From contig CAMIOS010000004.1 in NCBI GenBank assembly GCA_946222995.1, positions 47,645 to 111,644 on the forward strand: 64,000 nucleotides of DNA. Reading direction: 5' to 3'. This DNA comes from an uncultured Enhydrobacter sp. (GTDB taxonomy: Bacteria > Pseudomonadota > Gammaproteobacteria > Pseudomonadales > Moraxellaceae). The position numbers and the translations under genes are program-made. The notes below the pieces were generated by a model. That model did no database searches and was not told where the DNA came from. It saw nothing but the letters and a program-made list of their open reading frames with translations. This document shows, one piece after another, positions 37,309-45,597 of this stretch. Positions within the stretch are counted from its first letter, which is position 1, and every line of letters starts with the position of its first letter.

Positions 37309-38229
37309 TTAGGCAAAAATCATTTCAATCGCGTTTTTATCAAAACGATACACATGACCACAGAACCCACAATCTAATGCAATTTCGCCGCCATGCTCAT
37401 CGGCGATTTCTAAGGCTTGAGCTTTACCTAGCTGAAAAATCGCCCCTTTACTTTTCTCTCTTGAGCAGGTACAGGCAAAACTTAACGGTATCGCCTCAGG
37501 CGTGATCACCTCTTCTTCATGATATAAGCGATACAAAATCTCATTGGCAGGCAAGCTGGTTAATTCTTCCGGTTTTAAGGTTTGAGCAAGTACTGACAAA
37601 CGTGGGAACAAATCTTCATCATGCTCAACTTTTTCCGCTTCACTATTATAAGGCAATAATTGCACCAACAACCCGCCCGCTTGCTCGCCATCACAGGCTA
37701 AGTTGATAAGGGTTGGAATTTGCACCGATTGTTTTTGGTAGTGGGCCAGACATTCGGCTAAATTATCCGACACCCGTTCGACAATGCCTTGGTAGCCTTC
37801 AGCGTGTACGCCAAACTTGGCATCGGGTTGTACATTAATAAACAGCACGCCTTCACCCACCTTGCCCAAGGTCGCAAATGCCTCATTGGCAGAGGTAATA
37901 TTTGACCAATCACCCGTCCATTCGGCTAGACCGCGAATATGTCCTAGACTATCGCACTCTGCCATTGCCCATTTTAACTCGGCAGTTTCATCATTGTTAA
38001 TAGTAGGATTTTGTAATTGAATCGATAGACGACCGTCAATTTTGAGTGTACCGATCAGCAAACTGGCTGATACCAGCATTTCACCCAGTAATTTTTGTAA
38101 AGCAATTGGATAATCTTTTTGACCCATCACTTGGTGGTAACTCTCGTTAAGGCGTACCACATCGCCACGCACAGGGCTATTTTCGATAAAAAAACGTTGA
38201 CGCATATCAGTTAGAGGCTGTGTTGTCAT
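37309..38229 (-). CDS. hslO: redox-regulated chaperone Hsp33
   Basis: Hsp33 is a cytoplasmic holdase switched on by oxidation of its zinc-bound cysteines. These are present near the C-terminus as FACTCSRE and CGFCGHVYRF. The N-terminal MRQRFFIENSPVRGDVVRL block is typical. The protein is 306 aa from the ATG at 38229, which has AGGT upstream. The frame extends another 51 codons to 38382, but that part has no homology and is unusually rich in Tyr and Phe, so it is not coding. Confidence 0.94.
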   Translation of the reverse strand: MTTQPLTDMRQRFFIENSPVRGDVVRLNESYHQVMGQKDYPIALQKLLGEMLVSASLLIGTLKIDGRLSIQLQNPTINNDETAELKWAMAECDSLGHIRGLAEWTGDWSNITSANEAFATLGKVGEGVLFINVQPDAKFGVHAEGYQGIVERVSDNLAECLAHYQKQSVQIPTLINLACDGEQAGGLLVQLLPYNSEAEKVEHDEDLFPRLSVLAQTLKPEELTSLPANEILYRLYHEEEVITPEAIPLSFACTCSREKSKGAIFQLGKAQALEIADEHGGEIALDCGFCGHVYRFDKNAIEMIFA

Positions 38230-38698
38230 AAGTGACCTATAATAAATAAGATAAATAAAAGCAAAACAACCGTTACTTAAGCTGTTTCTTGTTGAATAGA
38301 TAAATGGGGCTAAATCTACCAAATAAAAGCAATTATCCAGAAAATAATAGAAAACCATCTGATAATTAACGGGTCTTTTCAAAATCTCCTTAAACTATTT
38401 AAAAAGTAAAATTTAAACTAACTCGATGATTTTTAACTAGCATTTATTTTATAAATATAAATTATCAATAAAAGTTATCTTATTAATAAATGTTTTTTTC
38501 ATTTACCTATTGTCACAAAATATAAAACTAATTAATATAAGGTTACATTAGCGTGTTTTGCGTCAGGTTTGGTGAAGAAAAAAATTTTGGTGACATCATA
38601 ATATACTTGGTTAAGACGCAGCAAAAACCGCTATTTTACCAATCGATGGTTCAATTATGAAAGTGTCGATTATTCTCATCATCTGATTAAGGAAAGCC
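38230..38698. other. AT-rich divergent intergenic region hslO / gltI
   Basis: These 469 bp between divergent genes are very AT-rich, with many short T/A runs. The promoters of hslO and of the glt operon must lie here, but I see no convincing -35/-10 pair and no clear riboswitch or small RNA fold. Confidence 0.5.
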
Positions 38699-39802
38699 AT
38701 GATGACCTTGTTTATCAAGCCTTTTGCGTTAACCACACTTGCGCTTGCGGCGTTAAGCTTAACCGCTTGTAACAAAACCCCTGAAGGGGGCAATGCCGCT
38801 GCCACTGGCAGCCAACCTGCTGCCGCAGCGAGCAACGAAAAAACATTGGATAAAATTGCCAAAACAGGCGAAATTGTCTTAGCCTACCGTGACTCATCAA
38901 TTCCATTTTCTTATATCGCAGGCGAGCCAAACAAGCCAGTCGGCTATGCGCATGACCTACAGCTTAAAGTCGTTGATGCATTAAAGAAAAAGCTAAACAA
39001 ACCTGATTTAAAAGTGCGTTATAACCTTGTCACCTCACAAACCCGTATTCCTTTGATTCAAAATGGAACGGTTGATTTAGAATGTGGTTCGACCACTAAC
39101 AATGAAGAACGCCAAAAACAAGTGGATTTTTCGGTGGGTTTCTTTGAAATTGGCACCCGCTTATTGGTTGATAAAGCTTCGGGTATCAAAGACTTTGCGG
39201 ATTTAAAAGGCAAAACATTAGTCACTACCGCAGGGACAACCTCTGAACGATTCATTAAAAAACTCAATGAAGACAAAAAACTAGGCATTAATATCGTATC
39301 TGTCAAAGACCACGGCGAATCCTTCTTGATGTTAGAGAGTGGTCGTGCGGCTGCCTTTATGATGGATGATGTGTTATTAGCGGGCGAAAAAGCCAAAGCC
39401 AAAGATCCAAATAAATGGGAAATCGTGGGTACGCCACAATCATTTGAAATCTATGGCTGTATGGTGCGTAAAGGCGATACAGAATTCAAACAAGTGGTCG
39501 ATGATGCCCTAAAAGCCACGTATGCGTCAGGTGAAATCAATCAGATTTACAATAAATGGTTCATGTCGCCAATTCCACCAAAAAATATCAATATGAACTT
39601 CCCGATGTCAGCCAACCTAAAAAATCTATTGGCAAATCCGCATGATGGGGCACAGCCAAAAGACAGCGCGGCTACGAATACTGCCACCGCCGCAGCTAGC
39701 ACTGCTGTGACTGCCGTTGCCTCTGGCACAAAAGCCGCTGCAAGTGTAGTAACAACCGCTGCTAACTCAATTGCTTCTGCAACTGCGTCAGCAGTGAAAT
39801 AA
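38699..39802 (+). CDS. gltI: glutamate/aspartate ABC transporter substrate-binding lipoprotein
   Basis: GltI captures acidic amino acids in the periplasm for the GltJK-L importer. Here it is a lipoprotein (lipobox SLTACN) of 367 aa. CGSTTNNEERQKQVDFSVGF, GTRLLVDKASGIKDFADLKG and TTAGTTSERFI closely follow E. coli GltI. The last ~45 residues are an Ala/Thr/Val-rich tail absent from E. coli GltI, possibly disordered. AAGGAAA precedes the start; a second ATG lies one codon on. The permease and ATPase genes follow. Confidence 0.92.
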   Translation: MMTLFIKPFALTTLALAALSLTACNKTPEGGNAAATGSQPAAAASNEKTLDKIAKTGEIVLAYRDSSIPFSYIAGEPNKPVGYAHDLQLKVVDALKKKLNKPDLKVRYNLVTSQTRIPLIQNGTVDLECGSTTNNEERQKQVDFSVGFFEIGTRLLVDKASGIKDFADLKGKTLVTTAGTTSERFIKKLNEDKKLGINIVSVKDHGESFLMLESGRAAAFMMDDVLLAGEKAKAKDPNKWEIVGTPQSFEIYGCMVRKGDTEFKQVVDDALKATYASGEINQIYNKWFMSPIPPKNINMNFPMSANLKNLLANPHDGAQPKDSAATNTATAAASTAVTAVASGTKAAASVVTTAANSIASATASAVK

Positions 39803-39911
39803 ACACAGCTGGACTCACGAAACAAGACTGACGCTTTGACTTTTTGGCAAACGTCAGTTTTGCTTTTTTGGGTAAAAAATCGTTTTGCTTGCTAAACTTG
39901 TGGGGGATAGC

Positions 39912-40658
39912 ATGAATTATAGTTGGAATTGGGGCGTATTGCTGCAACCAACGGGCGTTGGGTCAGAGGTATATTGGCAATGGCTTGCGACTGGGTTTGG
40001 TTGGTTACTTGTCATTGGTAGTGTGGGCTGGCTGATTGCCTTAATCGTGGGTACCGTTTTAGGGATTATGCGGACATTACCCAGTAAGACTGCTCGGATG
40101 ATTGGTACAGCGTACGTGAGTTTGTTTCGTAATGTGCCGTTACTGATTCAGTTATTTTTTTGGTTTTATGTGGTGCCCACTTGGCTGACACCTGCCTTGC
40201 AAAACTGGTGGTATAAAGAGTTATCCCCGAATACCTCTGCGGTAATTTCAGCCAGTATTGGTTTAGGTTTATTTACGGCAGCTCGTATTATCGAGCAAGT
40301 GCGAACTGGGATTGAGTCGCTGCCAAAAGGACAGAGTAATGCGGCGTATGCGTTAGGATTTCGCCTGCCGCAAGTCTATCGCTATGTGGTATTGCCCCAA
40401 GCGTTTCGGGTGATTTTACCCCCGATGAGCTCGGAGCTGACCAACTGCTTTAAAAATGCTTCTGTCGCCTCACTGGTGGGTGTGACCGAACTGATTAGCC
40501 AAACCAAAACTATTAGTGAATACACGCAAAACAATATCGAAGTTTATACCTTTGCCACGATTATTTATTTATTATTTAACTTAACCTTGATTTTCATCAT
40601 GGGGCAATTGGAAAAACGCTTGCGTATCAAAGGTCAAATTGACGGAGGTGAGGCATGA
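39912..40658 (+). CDS. gltJ: glutamate/aspartate ABC transporter permease GltJ
   Basis: One of the two inner-membrane permease subunits of the acidic amino acid importer. The 248-aa protein begins MNYSWNWGVLLQP, like E. coli GltJ. It has the permease motif block RTGIESLPKGQSNAAYALGF and VLPQAFRVILPPM, which contacts the ATPase. I start at the ATG at 39912, behind GGGGAT; the TTG at 39885 is less likely. The stop overlaps the start of gltK by four bases. Confidence 0.93.
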   Translation: MNYSWNWGVLLQPTGVGSEVYWQWLATGFGWLLVIGSVGWLIALIVGTVLGIMRTLPSKTARMIGTAYVSLFRNVPLLIQLFFWFYVVPTWLTPALQNWWYKELSPNTSAVISASIGLGLFTAARIIEQVRTGIESLPKGQSNAAYALGFRLPQVYRYVVLPQAFRVILPPMSSELTNCFKNASVASLVGVTELISQTKTISEYTQNNIEVYTFATIIYLLFNLTLIFIMGQLEKRLRIKGQIDGGEA

Positions 40659-41332
40659 ATATGACAGAATTTCAAACCGCCTTTTCGGGACTATGGACAG
40701 GATTTTTGGTTACCATTCAAGTGTTGTTCATGGCGATTTTGGGTGGCTTGGCTATCGGTACGATTTTGGCATTGATGCGATTATCGGGCAAAAAATGGCT
40801 GGCATTACCGGCAAAAATCTATGTGAATTTCTTTCGTTCAGTGCCACTACTGTTGATTTTATTGTGGTTTTATTTTGCCGTGCCAATGGTGTATAACCTT
40901 ATCACGGGACAATATTTAACCGTGGATACTGCCTTTACCTCATGTGTGGTGGCGTTTATGGTGTTTGAAGCGGCGTACTTTTCTGAAATTGTACGGGCGG
41001 GTATTCAGTCAATTGGTAAAGGGCAAGTCAATGCAGCTAAAGCCTTGGGCATGACTTATGGGCAAACCATGAAACTCATTATTTTGCCACAAGCGTTTCG
41101 TAAGATATTTCCGCTGCTGTTGCAACAATCGATTATTTTATTCCAAGACACCACGCTGGTATTTGCCATTGGTTTGACGGATTTCTTTAGAGCAGCGTAT
41201 GTGCGGGGCGATTTGATGGGTTTACTCACACCCTATATTTTGCTGGCAGGCTTGGTGTATTTTGTGATTAGCTTAACAGCATCGACCATTGTCAACCACT
41301 TACGCCAACGGTTCAGCATCAAAACCCGTTAA
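40655..41332 (+). CDS. gltK: glutamate/aspartate ABC transporter permease GltK
   Basis: Second permease subunit, 225 aa, with five hydrophobic helices and the EAA-type block RAGIQSIGKGQVNAAKALGM followed by ILPQAFRKIFP. Its ATG lies within the gltJ stop region (ATGA overlap) behind GGAGGTGAGG, so the two subunits are translated together. Confidence 0.93.
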   Translation: MNMTEFQTAFSGLWTGFLVTIQVLFMAILGGLAIGTILALMRLSGKKWLALPAKIYVNFFRSVPLLLILLWFYFAVPMVYNLITGQYLTVDTAFTSCVVAFMVFEAAYFSEIVRAGIQSIGKGQVNAAKALGMTYGQTMKLIILPQAFRKIFPLLLQQSIILFQDTTLVFAIGLTDFFRAAYVRGDLMGLLTPYILLAGLVYFVISLTASTIVNHLRQRFSIKTR

Positions 41333-41413
41333 TCCTAATGACTGATAAAGACTCATTTTAAGCAAATACAAGTAACAACAATTTTTAATCAAAACGGTTA
41401 AAAGGAACAAAAA

Positions 41414-42232
41414 ATGGCAGTAGTCACAAAAATTGATGAAAAAACATGGATTAATGAATTTGGCGGTTTGGTGTCAGACAGTGGGCATGCGTCGCCTGAT
41501 ATCATGATTAATATCAACAAAATCAGCAAATGGTATGGCGACTTTCAAGTGCTCACTGATTGTACTGCTCACGTGCATAAAGGCGATGTGACCGTGGTCT
41601 GTGGGCCTTCGGGCTCGGGCAAATCAACGTTGATTAAAACTGTAAATGGACTTGAAATGTTTCAACAAGGCGAAATTTTGGTCGATGGTATTTCGGTGGG
41701 GGATAAAGCGACTGATTTGCCAAAGCTGCGTAGCCGTGTGGGCATGGTGTTTCAACATTTTGAGCTGTTTCCGCATTTATCGATTACCGATAATCTAACG
41801 CTTGCCCAAATCAAAGTATTGGGACGCAAAGAAGATGACGCCAAGAAAAAAGGCTTGTATTACCTTGATCGGGTGGGATTGGCGGCACATGCCAAAAAAT
41901 TTCCTGCCGAGCTCTCTGGTGGTCAGCAGCAGCGCGTAGCGATTGCCCGTGCACTCTCAATGGATCCGATTGCCATGCTGTTTGATGAGCCAACGTCGGC
42001 ACTTGACCCTGAGATGATTCAAGAAGTGCTTGATGTGATGGTAAGCCTTGCTAAAGAGGGGATGACCATGATGTGCGTGACCCATGAGATGGGTTTTGCC
42101 AAGCAAGTGGCGAATCGAATTATCTTTATGGATCAAGGGCATGTGGTCGAAAATTGTAGCCGTGAAGAATTTTTCACAGGGGCGCATAGCGAGCGAGCCA
42201 AATCATTCTTATCAAAAATCTTAAATCACTAA
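41414..42232 (+). CDS. gltL: glutamate/aspartate ABC transporter ATP-binding protein
   Basis: The ATPase of the importer. Walker A is GPSGSGKST, the ABC signature LSGGQQQR, Walker B AMLFDEPTSALD, and the switch histidine is in VTHEMGF. At 272 aa it has about 30 extra residues before the usual start (MININKISKWYGDF). The strong AAGGAAC site before 41414 nevertheless supports the longer product. An ATG at 41504 would give the common length. It is the last gene of gltIJKL, followed by a terminator. Confidence 0.93.
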   Translation: MAVVTKIDEKTWINEFGGLVSDSGHASPDIMININKISKWYGDFQVLTDCTAHVHKGDVTVVCGPSGSGKSTLIKTVNGLEMFQQGEILVDGISVGDKATDLPKLRSRVGMVFQHFELFPHLSITDNLTLAQIKVLGRKEDDAKKKGLYYLDRVGLAAHAKKFPAELSGGQQQRVAIARALSMDPIAMLFDEPTSALDPEMIQEVLDVMVSLAKEGMTMMCVTHEMGFAKQVANRIIFMDQGHVVENCSREEFFTGAHSERAKSFLSKILNH

Positions 42233-42245
42233 ACTTATACCCTAT

Positions 42246-42275
42246 AAAAAAAGACTTGGGTAACAAGTCTTTTTT
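42246..42275. terminator. bidirectional terminator between gltL and the wax synthase gene
   Basis: AAAAAGACTT (about 42248-42257) pairs with AAGTCTTTTT (42265-42274), flanked by A and T runs. Confidence 0.85.
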
Positions 42276-42277
42276 AG

Positions 42278-43624
42278 TTATTGCCCCATCAAATTTTCAA
42301 ATACTTGCAATTCATCTTCTAAGTAACCCAAAATCCGTTGGCTATGCGGCAATACTTGACTGCACGTCACAATACAAAACTCAATCTTATCTACATAGGT
42401 GCACAGCGTGATATTCATCGCTTGGTCATTGAGCACCACGGACACCGGGTATAAAGACTGCAATTTCGCCCCTTGCCAATACAACGGCTTTTTTGAGCCG
42501 GGAACGTTTGAAATAATCAAATTAAACGCCCGATAATCTGGGAAAATTCCCGTTACGATTTGCAACGCTGCCCGGCTATAGGCCAACCCACTATAAATAA
42601 TTGACGAGGCCTGTTTCATACGACCAAAGCGTTGTTTGCTATTGACCGTACTACCATGAATGGTTTGCAGCCGTTTGATAGGGTCAGCAAGGTGAGTGGC
42701 AAGGTTGGCAAGAATAAAAGTGACTTGGTTGCCCACGCTGCTGTTATCTTCTCGTAGCGATAAAGGTACAAAAGCAATCAGCGGTTTTTTAGGTAGTCCA
42801 TTTAAATCAAGCAAATAACGGCGTAATGCCCCTGAGCAAATGGTGAGCACTGCATCATTGATCGTGATGTCATAATGCTTTGCAATGGTCTGAAAGCGCG
42901 CTAACTCATAAGACTGAGCCGAAATTCGCCGAGAGCTTGATACAGGTTGATTAAGTAGGCTATCTGGCGCTTGGGTGGTGGTAATATAATTTTTATTAAA
43001 TCGCTCAATGAGATTTTTACCCAACTCACGCACCACAGGGGGTAGGGCAAGCGTTTGTTCTTTGATAATTTTGCGGATAGGTTTATCTTCAGGAATCAAC
43101 GCATCGATTTGGTGGCGGTGACGGGTCATCAACGACCAAATCGGCAAGCTTACCCGCTCATTGGGGGATTCTGACAGCGATTTTTTGACCAAGCGAATCG
43201 CCGCCACCCCATCGACCATTGCATGATGGATTTTAAAATATAAGGCAAACCGATTGCCTTCAATCCCTTCAATAATATGGCATTCCCACAACGGTTTGGC
43301 ATGGTTTAACAGCTTACTATGCTCTTGTGATACATACACCAATAATTCCCGAATACGGGCGGGCTTTGGCAAGGCAATGTGGCGAAAATGATGATCCACC
43401 TCGAAATTTTCATCCGTTTTCCACCACAACAGATGATACAGCACTTGGTTAAAGGGGAAGCTTGGCGGCGTCTTTTGATTGAGCATTTGTTGCACCAAGT
43501 CGCTAACAAAGTTCTCCCTTGCATCTGCTGGCAATTCAAATAAAAATAATCCGCCAATATGTAGGGGTTGATTTCGGGTTTCTAAAGTCAAAAATAGCTG
43601 GTCAATGACCGTGAGCAGACGCAT
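42278..43624 (-). CDS. wax ester synthase / diacylglycerol O-acyltransferase (WS/DGAT)
   Basis: A 448-aa acyltransferase that joins acyl-CoA to a fatty alcohol or diacylglycerol to make wax esters or triacylglycerol, storage lipids of Moraxellaceae. The catalytic HHxxxDG motif is intact at H133, H134, D138 and G139 (KIHHAMVDGVAAI). Other family blocks are LHIGGLFLF near the N-terminus, PLWECHIIEG, and ISNVPGSKKPLYWQGA toward the C-terminus. It begins 34 bp after thiG, with an AAGGGAC ribosome site, so the two may be co-transcribed despite unrelated roles. Confidence 0.92.
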   Translation of the reverse strand: MRLLTVIDQLFLTLETRNQPLHIGGLFLFELPADARENFVSDLVQQMLNQKTPPSFPFNQVLYHLLWWKTDENFEVDHHFRHIALPKPARIRELLVYVSQEHSKLLNHAKPLWECHIIEGIEGNRFALYFKIHHAMVDGVAAIRLVKKSLSESPNERVSLPIWSLMTRHRHQIDALIPEDKPIRKIIKEQTLALPPVVRELGKNLIERFNKNYITTTQAPDSLLNQPVSSSRRISAQSYELARFQTIAKHYDITINDAVLTICSGALRRYLLDLNGLPKKPLIAFVPLSLREDNSSVGNQVTFILANLATHLADPIKRLQTIHGSTVNSKQRFGRMKQASSIIYSGLAYSRAALQIVTGIFPDYRAFNLIISNVPGSKKPLYWQGAKLQSLYPVSVVLNDQAMNITLCTYVDKIEFCIVTCSQVLPHSQRILGYLEDELQVFENLMGQ

Positions 43625-43658
43625 AAAAAGTCCCTTTTAGCTGATACGTTTGATAAGA

Positions 43659-44480
43659 TTAACGAAAGAAATACCCAGTCTGTGGCGAGCTTGCCTGTGC
43701 CATATAGCGAGCGGGCATTCGCCCTGCCAAAAATGCCTCACGCCCTGCAACAATGGCATGTTTCATCGCTGATGCCATTAACACAGGATTTTTGGCATGC
43801 GCAATGGCGGTATTCATCAAGACACCGTCACAGCCTAGTTCCATCGCAATGGCTGCATCGCTTGCCGTACCCACGCCCGCATCCACAATTACAGGTACCT
43901 TGGTTTGCTCAATAATAAGGCTTAACGTGTGGCGATTAAGTAAACCTAGACCTGAACCAATCAAGCTACCTAACGGCATAATTGCCACACAGCCCATGCT
44001 TTCAAGCTCTTTAGCAACAATCGGGTCATCCGAGGTATAAACCATCACCTCAAAGCCATCATCAATCAAGGTTTTGGCGGCTTTGACGGTTTCGATGACG
44101 TTGGGGTATAAGTTTTTGTCATCGCCCAACACTTCTAATTTCACCAAATTATGCCCATCAAGCAGTTCACGGGCAAGCTGACAAGTACGCACCGCAGTTT
44201 CGGCATCAAAACAGCCTGCGGTATTGGGTAAAATCGTGTATTTATCGGGCGAAATGACGTCAAGCAAGTTTGGCTCATCGCTGTTTTTAAATTGGCTTTG
44301 ACCAATATTGACTCGGCGAATGGCAACAGTGACAATTTCTGCCCCGCTTGTGGCAATCGCTTCGCCCGTTTCGTTGAGGTCTTTGTATTTGCCTGTACCG
44401 ACCAGTAAGCGAGAAGCAAAAGTGCGTGAGCCGACAGTCAGCAAATCGTGATTAATGGGATTATTGGTGGCATTGGTCAT
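43659..44480 (-). CDS. thiG: thiazole synthase
   Basis: ThiG builds the thiazole phosphate of thiamine from deoxyxylulose phosphate, dehydroglycine and ThiS thiocarboxylate. The Schiff-base lysine is in NLVKLEVLGD. ASRLLVGTGKY, MPLGSLIGSGLGL and GVGTASDAAIAMELGCDGV are family signatures. From the ATG at 44480 with AGGTGA upstream it is 273 aa. The frame extends to 44528 without homology. No thiS or other thi gene adjoins it and no TPP riboswitch is apparent in the short upstream gap. Confidence 0.95.
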   Translation of the reverse strand: MTNATNNPINHDLLTVGSRTFASRLLVGTGKYKDLNETGEAIATSGAEIVTVAIRRVNIGQSQFKNSDEPNLLDVISPDKYTILPNTAGCFDAETAVRTCQLARELLDGHNLVKLEVLGDDKNLYPNVIETVKAAKTLIDDGFEVMVYTSDDPIVAKELESMGCVAIMPLGSLIGSGLGLLNRHTLSLIIEQTKVPVIVDAGVGTASDAAIAMELGCDGVLMNTAIAHAKNPVLMASAMKHAIVAGREAFLAGRMPARYMAQASSPQTGYFFR

Positions 44481-44623
44481 ATTAGATTCACCTAAATTTT
44501 TAAAATGCTTTAGTATAGCAAAATCCATATCATGACTGGCTATTTTTATTTGCTTAACTGGGCTACAATAACCCGCATCAAATCAAATTTTTTAATAAAC
44601 ATGGATAAATTACAGGGTTTACT

Positions 44624-45583
44624 ATGTCAAAACAACCACAGTTACCAGTTGCCGAAACGATCAAAAAAAAATTGACCGCCGAACAAAAAGTACGTTTAAA
44701 TCAATTAATTGAAGCCTTTGCCAATAAGGGTGATGTGTTAAATTTTTATCCCCGCCATCAAAATCCCAAACCCATCGATACCAGCCATGAAGATTATGAC
44801 GAAAAAATTGGTAAATTGGTGCAAGAATTTCGAGATTCATTGCCCAAAGAAATCATTGATCCCGTGACAGAATTTGGAATCACCCTTGAGGACATTCCTA
44901 TTTTAGCGGTGATTATTAATAGTGATAAGCTGTATCATCATCGTGAAGAGGCTTATGGTTTTGCTGTGCTGCATGCCGCTGTTGCCTTATCTGCCTTACA
45001 GCAGCCTGCCACTGTACCGTTGTTGATTAATCAATTGTATAAAGCAACTAAATTTAACGATGATTATAGCATTGAACTTTTCCCGATGTTAATCAGTAGT
45101 TTTGGACAGTCAGCGATTGAGCCATTAATACAAGCCAATGAATTATGTAAAGATGATTTAGTAAAATCGCTGATTAATCAAGCAATACAAGCATCAGCTA
45201 CCCACGACCCATCCGTGTTAACACAAGTTAAAACCTATCTTGTCGAACAGTTACAAAATTATGCCAAACAAAGCGAATTTTATAATAGTACGCTGATATC
45301 AAATATGGCGGACTTGGGCATGGTTGAACAATTGCCATTGATTGCAGAAGTTTATCGCCATAAAAAAATCGACCCGACCTATATGGGTGATATGGAAGAT
45401 ATTGAAATTGAGTTTGGGGTTCGTACCAAGCGTGATACCCCTCGTCCAAAATATCGCCCCAATGATGAAAAATTAGCTGACAGACAAACAATGCTATATT
45501 CTTTATTGGAGCAGTTAGGTCAAGACGATGAGAAAGATTTTCAGCCCAAGCCGCTTGTCAAAGGTATTCAGCGCCATTTTTAA
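44624..45583 (+). CDS. helical-repeat protein of unknown function
   Basis: A 319-aa cytoplasmic protein with no signal peptide. The middle part consists of paired helices (HAAVALSALQQPATVPLLINQL and similar), suggesting a HEAT-like or DUF1186-like alpha solenoid. The ends are charged, and the C-terminus KPLVKGIQRHF is basic. I cannot assign a family with confidence. It lies 14 bp before gspE on the same strand, so it may be co-transcribed with it, but that does not prove a shared role. Confidence 0.65.
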   Translation: MSKQPQLPVAETIKKKLTAEQKVRLNQLIEAFANKGDVLNFYPRHQNPKPIDTSHEDYDEKIGKLVQEFRDSLPKEIIDPVTEFGITLEDIPILAVIINSDKLYHHREEAYGFAVLHAAVALSALQQPATVPLLINQLYKATKFNDDYSIELFPMLISSFGQSAIEPLIQANELCKDDLVKSLINQAIQASATHDPSVLTQVKTYLVEQLQNYAKQSEFYNSTLISNMADLGMVEQLPLIAEVYRHKKIDPTYMGDMEDIEIEFGVRTKRDTPRPKYRPNDEKLADRQTMLYSLLEQLGQDDEKDFQPKPLVKGIQRHF

Positions 45584-45597
45584 GATAAAAAATCATT

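Noticed and set aside
38230..38382. Upstream extension of the hslO frame
   Set aside because: The extra 51 codons are Tyr/Phe-rich without homology, and a ribosome site precedes the internal ATG at 38229.
44481..44623. A TPP riboswitch upstream of thiG
   Set aside because: I looked for the conserved TPP-box sequences in the short gap and upstream frame and did not find them.
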